DNA from: Clostridium thermarum
GTDB taxonomy: Bacteria > Bacillota > Clostridia > Clostridiales > Clostridiaceae
Length of the DNA: 64,000 nt
Assembly (NCBI RefSeq): GCF_006351925.1
Contig: NZ_CP040924.1
Coordinates: forward strand, 366,501 to 430,500
Direction of reading: 5' to 3'
Both the position numbers and the translations under genes were made by a program. This document shows positions 61,900 through 64,000 of the stretch, in pieces. The notes beneath the pieces are model-generated. The model saw only the letters and a program-made list of their open reading frames with translations. It was not told the DNA's origin and did not search any database. Position 1 is the stretch's first letter, and each line of letters starts with the position of its first letter.

Positions 61900-63555
61900 A
61901 TGAAAAAAACAATTTCAATTATAATGGCAGTTGCAATGTCTGCTATGCTATTTAGCGGTTGTAAGAAGACCACAGCTGAAACTCCAAGTACTACGCCTGA
62001 TGCTGGTACTAAAACAGAAGAAAATGCTGAAATCGTTAACGGTAGATTTACTACTACAAGAAAGATTACAGTAGAAGTTTATGACCGTGGAAATGAGGGC
62101 GGTTCCAAGCCGGAAGATAACTTCTTTACAAACTACATTAAAGAAGGAATGCTGCGTGATCATAATGTTGAAGTAACCTTTGTTCCTGTTCCACGTTGGA
62201 CAGAAGTTGAACAAATCAACAACCTTCTTGCAGCTGGTACTGCACCGGATATTGCTGTAACTTACAGTTATCCAACAGTTCAGACTTATGCAAAGATGGG
62301 TGGAGTTCTTGACTTAGCTCCGCTAATTGAAGAATATAAAGACTTATTACCTAATCTAACTGGCTTATTAACTGAAACTAATATAAATTACAATAAAGAT
62401 CCTGAAACTGGTACTATATGGGCAATTGAAGCACGTCTTGCAAACCAAGCACGTACTAACGTTTTCGTACGTGAAGACTGGCTCAAAAAGCTTAATATAC
62501 CAGAACCAACTACTTTAGAAGAATTCGAAGCAATGTTAAAAGCATTCAAAGATAATGCAAGCTTACTTTTAGGAGCAGATGCTGATAAGATGGTACCATT
62601 CTCTACCAGCTTTGATATTGGCTGGCGTGCAGATCATCTTTTAGCTTCCTTCGTTCCAAGCACAATCACTGAAAAAGAAAAGTATATATATGGCTTTGAT
62701 GACAGAAAGCTTTTATTCCCTGGTATCAAAGAGGGTGTCAGAAAACTTAACCAATGGTATAATGAAGGACTTGTTTGGAAGGACTTCGCAATGTATCCTG
62801 CAGGCGATAAGACAGAGGACAATATGATGAAGGCTGGTTATGTTGGTGCATTCATCCATAACTGGGATTATCCTTACCGTGATGGTGAAAACAGTATCAA
62901 TAACAGCATAAAGAGAATAGCTGGTGAAGAAGCTTCATATATAGCTATTAGCCCATTTAAGAATGATGCAGGAAAATATGCCAAATTCTTATCAGATCCA
63001 GTTGACCGTAAGATATTCTTCCCATCTACTAACAAAGAACCTCTTGCTTCATTACTTTACCTTGACTGGATAAGCGATCTTGAACACCGCATGTTCTTAC
63101 AGATTGGTGAAGAAGGCGTTAACCATGAAAAGACAGCTGACGGTGCAATCAAGATGTTATCAGCAACTGGTGATAAAATTATGAATTCACCTAGCAACAT
63201 AGACTACACAATTACTCTTAACGGTCTAGACCTTGGTGACAAAGAACTTACTTTAAAATCTATGGCATTTAGCTATGTAGGCGTTGATGCTAAGTATATT
63301 AAGAAGGCTTATGACGCCAGCATACTTGACGGAGTATTTACTAAGAAGGTTAATGCAGGTGCAATACAGGCAGAAGAAGGTATGGGACCTGCACTTAATG
63401 AAAAGCGTGATACATTATTAACTCAAGCAGTTGCAGCTCCAGCAAATAAGTTTGACTCTGTATTCGATAGCGGATTAAATGACTACCTAAATTCAGGTGG
63501 TCAGGCTATCATTGATGAACGTACTGCTGCTTATGAAAAAGTAATGGGTAAATAA
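61900..63555 (+). CDS. ABC sugar-binding lipoprotein, LplA-like
   Basis: A 551-aa extracellular solute-binding protein. The lipoprotein signal ends MLFSGC with lipidated Cys21, followed by a flexible Thr/Ser/Pro linker (22-45). The mature protein has the large two-lobe fold of the LplA/YtcQ type (AGTAPDIAVTYSYPTVQTYAKMGGVLDL is a typical ligand-lobe block). It delivers an oligosaccharide to the two preceding permeases. The setting predicts aldouronates or xylo-oligosaccharides. AAGGAGGG precedes the ATG. A strong terminator ends the operon. Codon usage here is noticeably smooth and repetitive, as in highly expressed genes. Confidence 0.93.
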   Translation: MKKTISIIMAVAMSAMLFSGCKKTTAETPSTTPDAGTKTEENAEIVNGRFTTTRKITVEVYDRGNEGGSKPEDNFFTNYIKEGMLRDHNVEVTFVPVPRWTEVEQINNLLAAGTAPDIAVTYSYPTVQTYAKMGGVLDLAPLIEEYKDLLPNLTGLLTETNINYNKDPETGTIWAIEARLANQARTNVFVREDWLKKLNIPEPTTLEEFEAMLKAFKDNASLLLGADADKMVPFSTSFDIGWRADHLLASFVPSTITEKEKYIYGFDDRKLLFPGIKEGVRKLNQWYNEGLVWKDFAMYPAGDKTEDNMMKAGYVGAFIHNWDYPYRDGENSINNSIKRIAGEEASYIAISPFKNDAGKYAKFLSDPVDRKIFFPSTNKEPLASLLYLDWISDLEHRMFLQIGEEGVNHEKTADGAIKMLSATGDKIMNSPSNIDYTITLNGLDLGDKELTLKSMAFSYVGVDAKYIKKAYDASILDGVFTKKVNAGAIQAEEGMGPALNEKRDTLLTQAVAAPANKFDSVFDSGLNDYLNSGGQAIIDERTAAYEKVMGK

Positions 63556-63569
63556 AAGAAATATACAAG

Positions 63570-63613
63570 CTATAGGGTCAGGTGCATTGCTGTACCTGAC
63601 TCTATAGTTTTTT
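63570..63613 (+). terminator. Rho-independent terminator of the ABC operon
   Basis: CTATAGGGTCAGGT and ACCTGACTCTATAG pair with one mismatch around GCATTGCTGT, followed by TTTTTTC. Confidence 0.92.
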
Positions 63614-63632
63614 CACTTAATCACCTTCATGG

Positions 63633-64000
63633 CTAGTGGGTTTTCTTAAACTCAATGGGGGTGCAGCCCTCTATTTTTTTGAACATTGAGCAGAAATAAC
63701 TTACATCGCTGAAGCCTGAATTATAGGCAACCTGCTTAATTTTAAGCAGCTTGTTATTCATCATGGTTTCCTTTGACTTTTGGATTCTAAGTTGATTTAA
63801 ATACTGAAAGGGTGTAACCAAGTAGGCCTTTTTAAAAATCCTGCATAGATAATGCTTGCTTACTTCTATTTTATCTGCCATTTCTTCAAGAGTAATAACC
63901 CTGTTATAATTTTCCGCCATTAGATTTATTACCGGCTGCAGCTTTTTAAATAGGTTTATATTTTCTTCTTTACTGGAAGTATCTTTAAAGTCCTTCATCT
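63633..64000 (-). CDS. AraC-family regulator, C-terminal part (cut by window edge)
   Basis: About 122 codons of an AraC-type DNA-binding domain: LEEMADKIEVSKHYLCRIFKKAYLVTPFQYLNQLRIQKSKETM is the first HTH and IKQVAYNSGFSDVSYFCSMFKKIEGCTPIEFKK the second. An in-frame ATG lies 3 nt from the edge, but the sensing domain expected upstream would be outside the window, so the gene is treated as partial. It converges on the ABC importer operon and is a candidate regulator of it. Confidence 0.9.
   Translation of the reverse strand, partial: MKDFKDTSSKEENINLFKKLQPVINLMAENYNRVITLEEMADKIEVSKHYLCRIFKKAYLVTPFQYLNQLRIQKSKETMMNNKLLKIKQVAYNSGFSDVSYFCSMFKKIEGCTPIEFKKTH

Noticed and set aside
40180..63555. 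Catabolite-responsive elements in the xylan island
   Set aside because: No convincing cre-type palindrome was found ahead of GH67, eda, uxuA or the ABC operon, so none is annotated.
1..64000. tRNA, rRNA, riboswitch or T-box
   Set aside because: No cloverleaf with TTCGA-type arm, no rRNA sequence and no leader resembling a known riboswitch was recognised by eye, including ahead of leuC. A covariance-model search would decide.

Overview
The window is a low-GC stretch of a Gram-positive, spore-forming anaerobe of the class Clostridia, most likely a plant-polysaccharide degrader related to Clostridium. Signs are AT-rich intergenic DNA, strong AGGAGG-type ribosome sites, many U-tailed hairpin terminators, an HrcA/CIRCE operator, a CWB2 cell-wall protein, the spore protein Tlp, and a large xylan/uronate locus. 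No species is named because nothing decisive is visible.

Layout. 1-16 kb is a housekeeping and surface region: the 3' end of a chemoreceptor, a 32-codon membrane peptide that may be a type I toxin, an SDR oxidoreductase, CIRCE-controlled htpG, a secreted CWB2/SH3/DUF1906 protein, a secreted amidase-like protein, a membrane PAF-acetylhydrolase-like esterase, a truncated VWA lipoprotein, a PMT-type mannosyltransferase, a PAS-GGDEF-EAL protein, remnants of DUF1275 and RelA/SpoT genes, greA and a TetR regulator. 16-27 kb holds a membrane protein, hypB - large Fe-S flavoprotein - hypA, a REP-associated tyrosine transposase (RAYT) in inverted repeats, helD and leuCD. 27-36 kb carries four pseudopilin-like genes without an assembly machine, a MarR operon with an obvious operator, tlp, DUF975, a ferredoxin-reductase-like protein and a MATE transporter. 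36-64 kb is a glucuronoxylan/aldouronate island: two GH43 enzymes, GH67 alpha-glucuronidase, GH2, GH52 and GH39, then Eda, UxaC, UxuA and UxuB, two Gfo/Idh/MocA oxidoreductases, two AraC regulators and an LplB/YtcP/LplA-type ABC importer.

How the island works (inference from known pathways): none of the glycosidases has a signal peptide, so oligomers would be imported by the ABC system and cut inside the cell. GH67 releases methylglucuronate and the xylosidases release xylose. Glucuronate then passes through UxaC, UxuB and UxuA to 2-keto-3-deoxygluconate, and Eda cleaves the phosphorylated form. The 2-keto-3-deoxygluconate kinase and the xylose isomerase/kinase are not in this window.

The most unusual signal is not a gene. 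At about fifteen intergenic places there are palindromic cores bordered by tandem 7-nt repeats. The heptad sequence differs from place to place (ATTAAGA, ATTAGTA, AATTGAC, GTGACTT and others), but each version contains a stop triplet when read toward the core. Because the period is 7, three heptads place a stop in all three frames. Where both ends are present they are reverse complements of each other, so they co-vary within a copy. One class of cores (GGTGCC-A-GGCACC) brackets the RAYT gene as inverted termini. The other class has a two-hairpin core (GAAATTCAGC and AGGATTTTTC palindromes) and sometimes encloses a terminator. Several genes end on a stop codon supplied by such a repeat.
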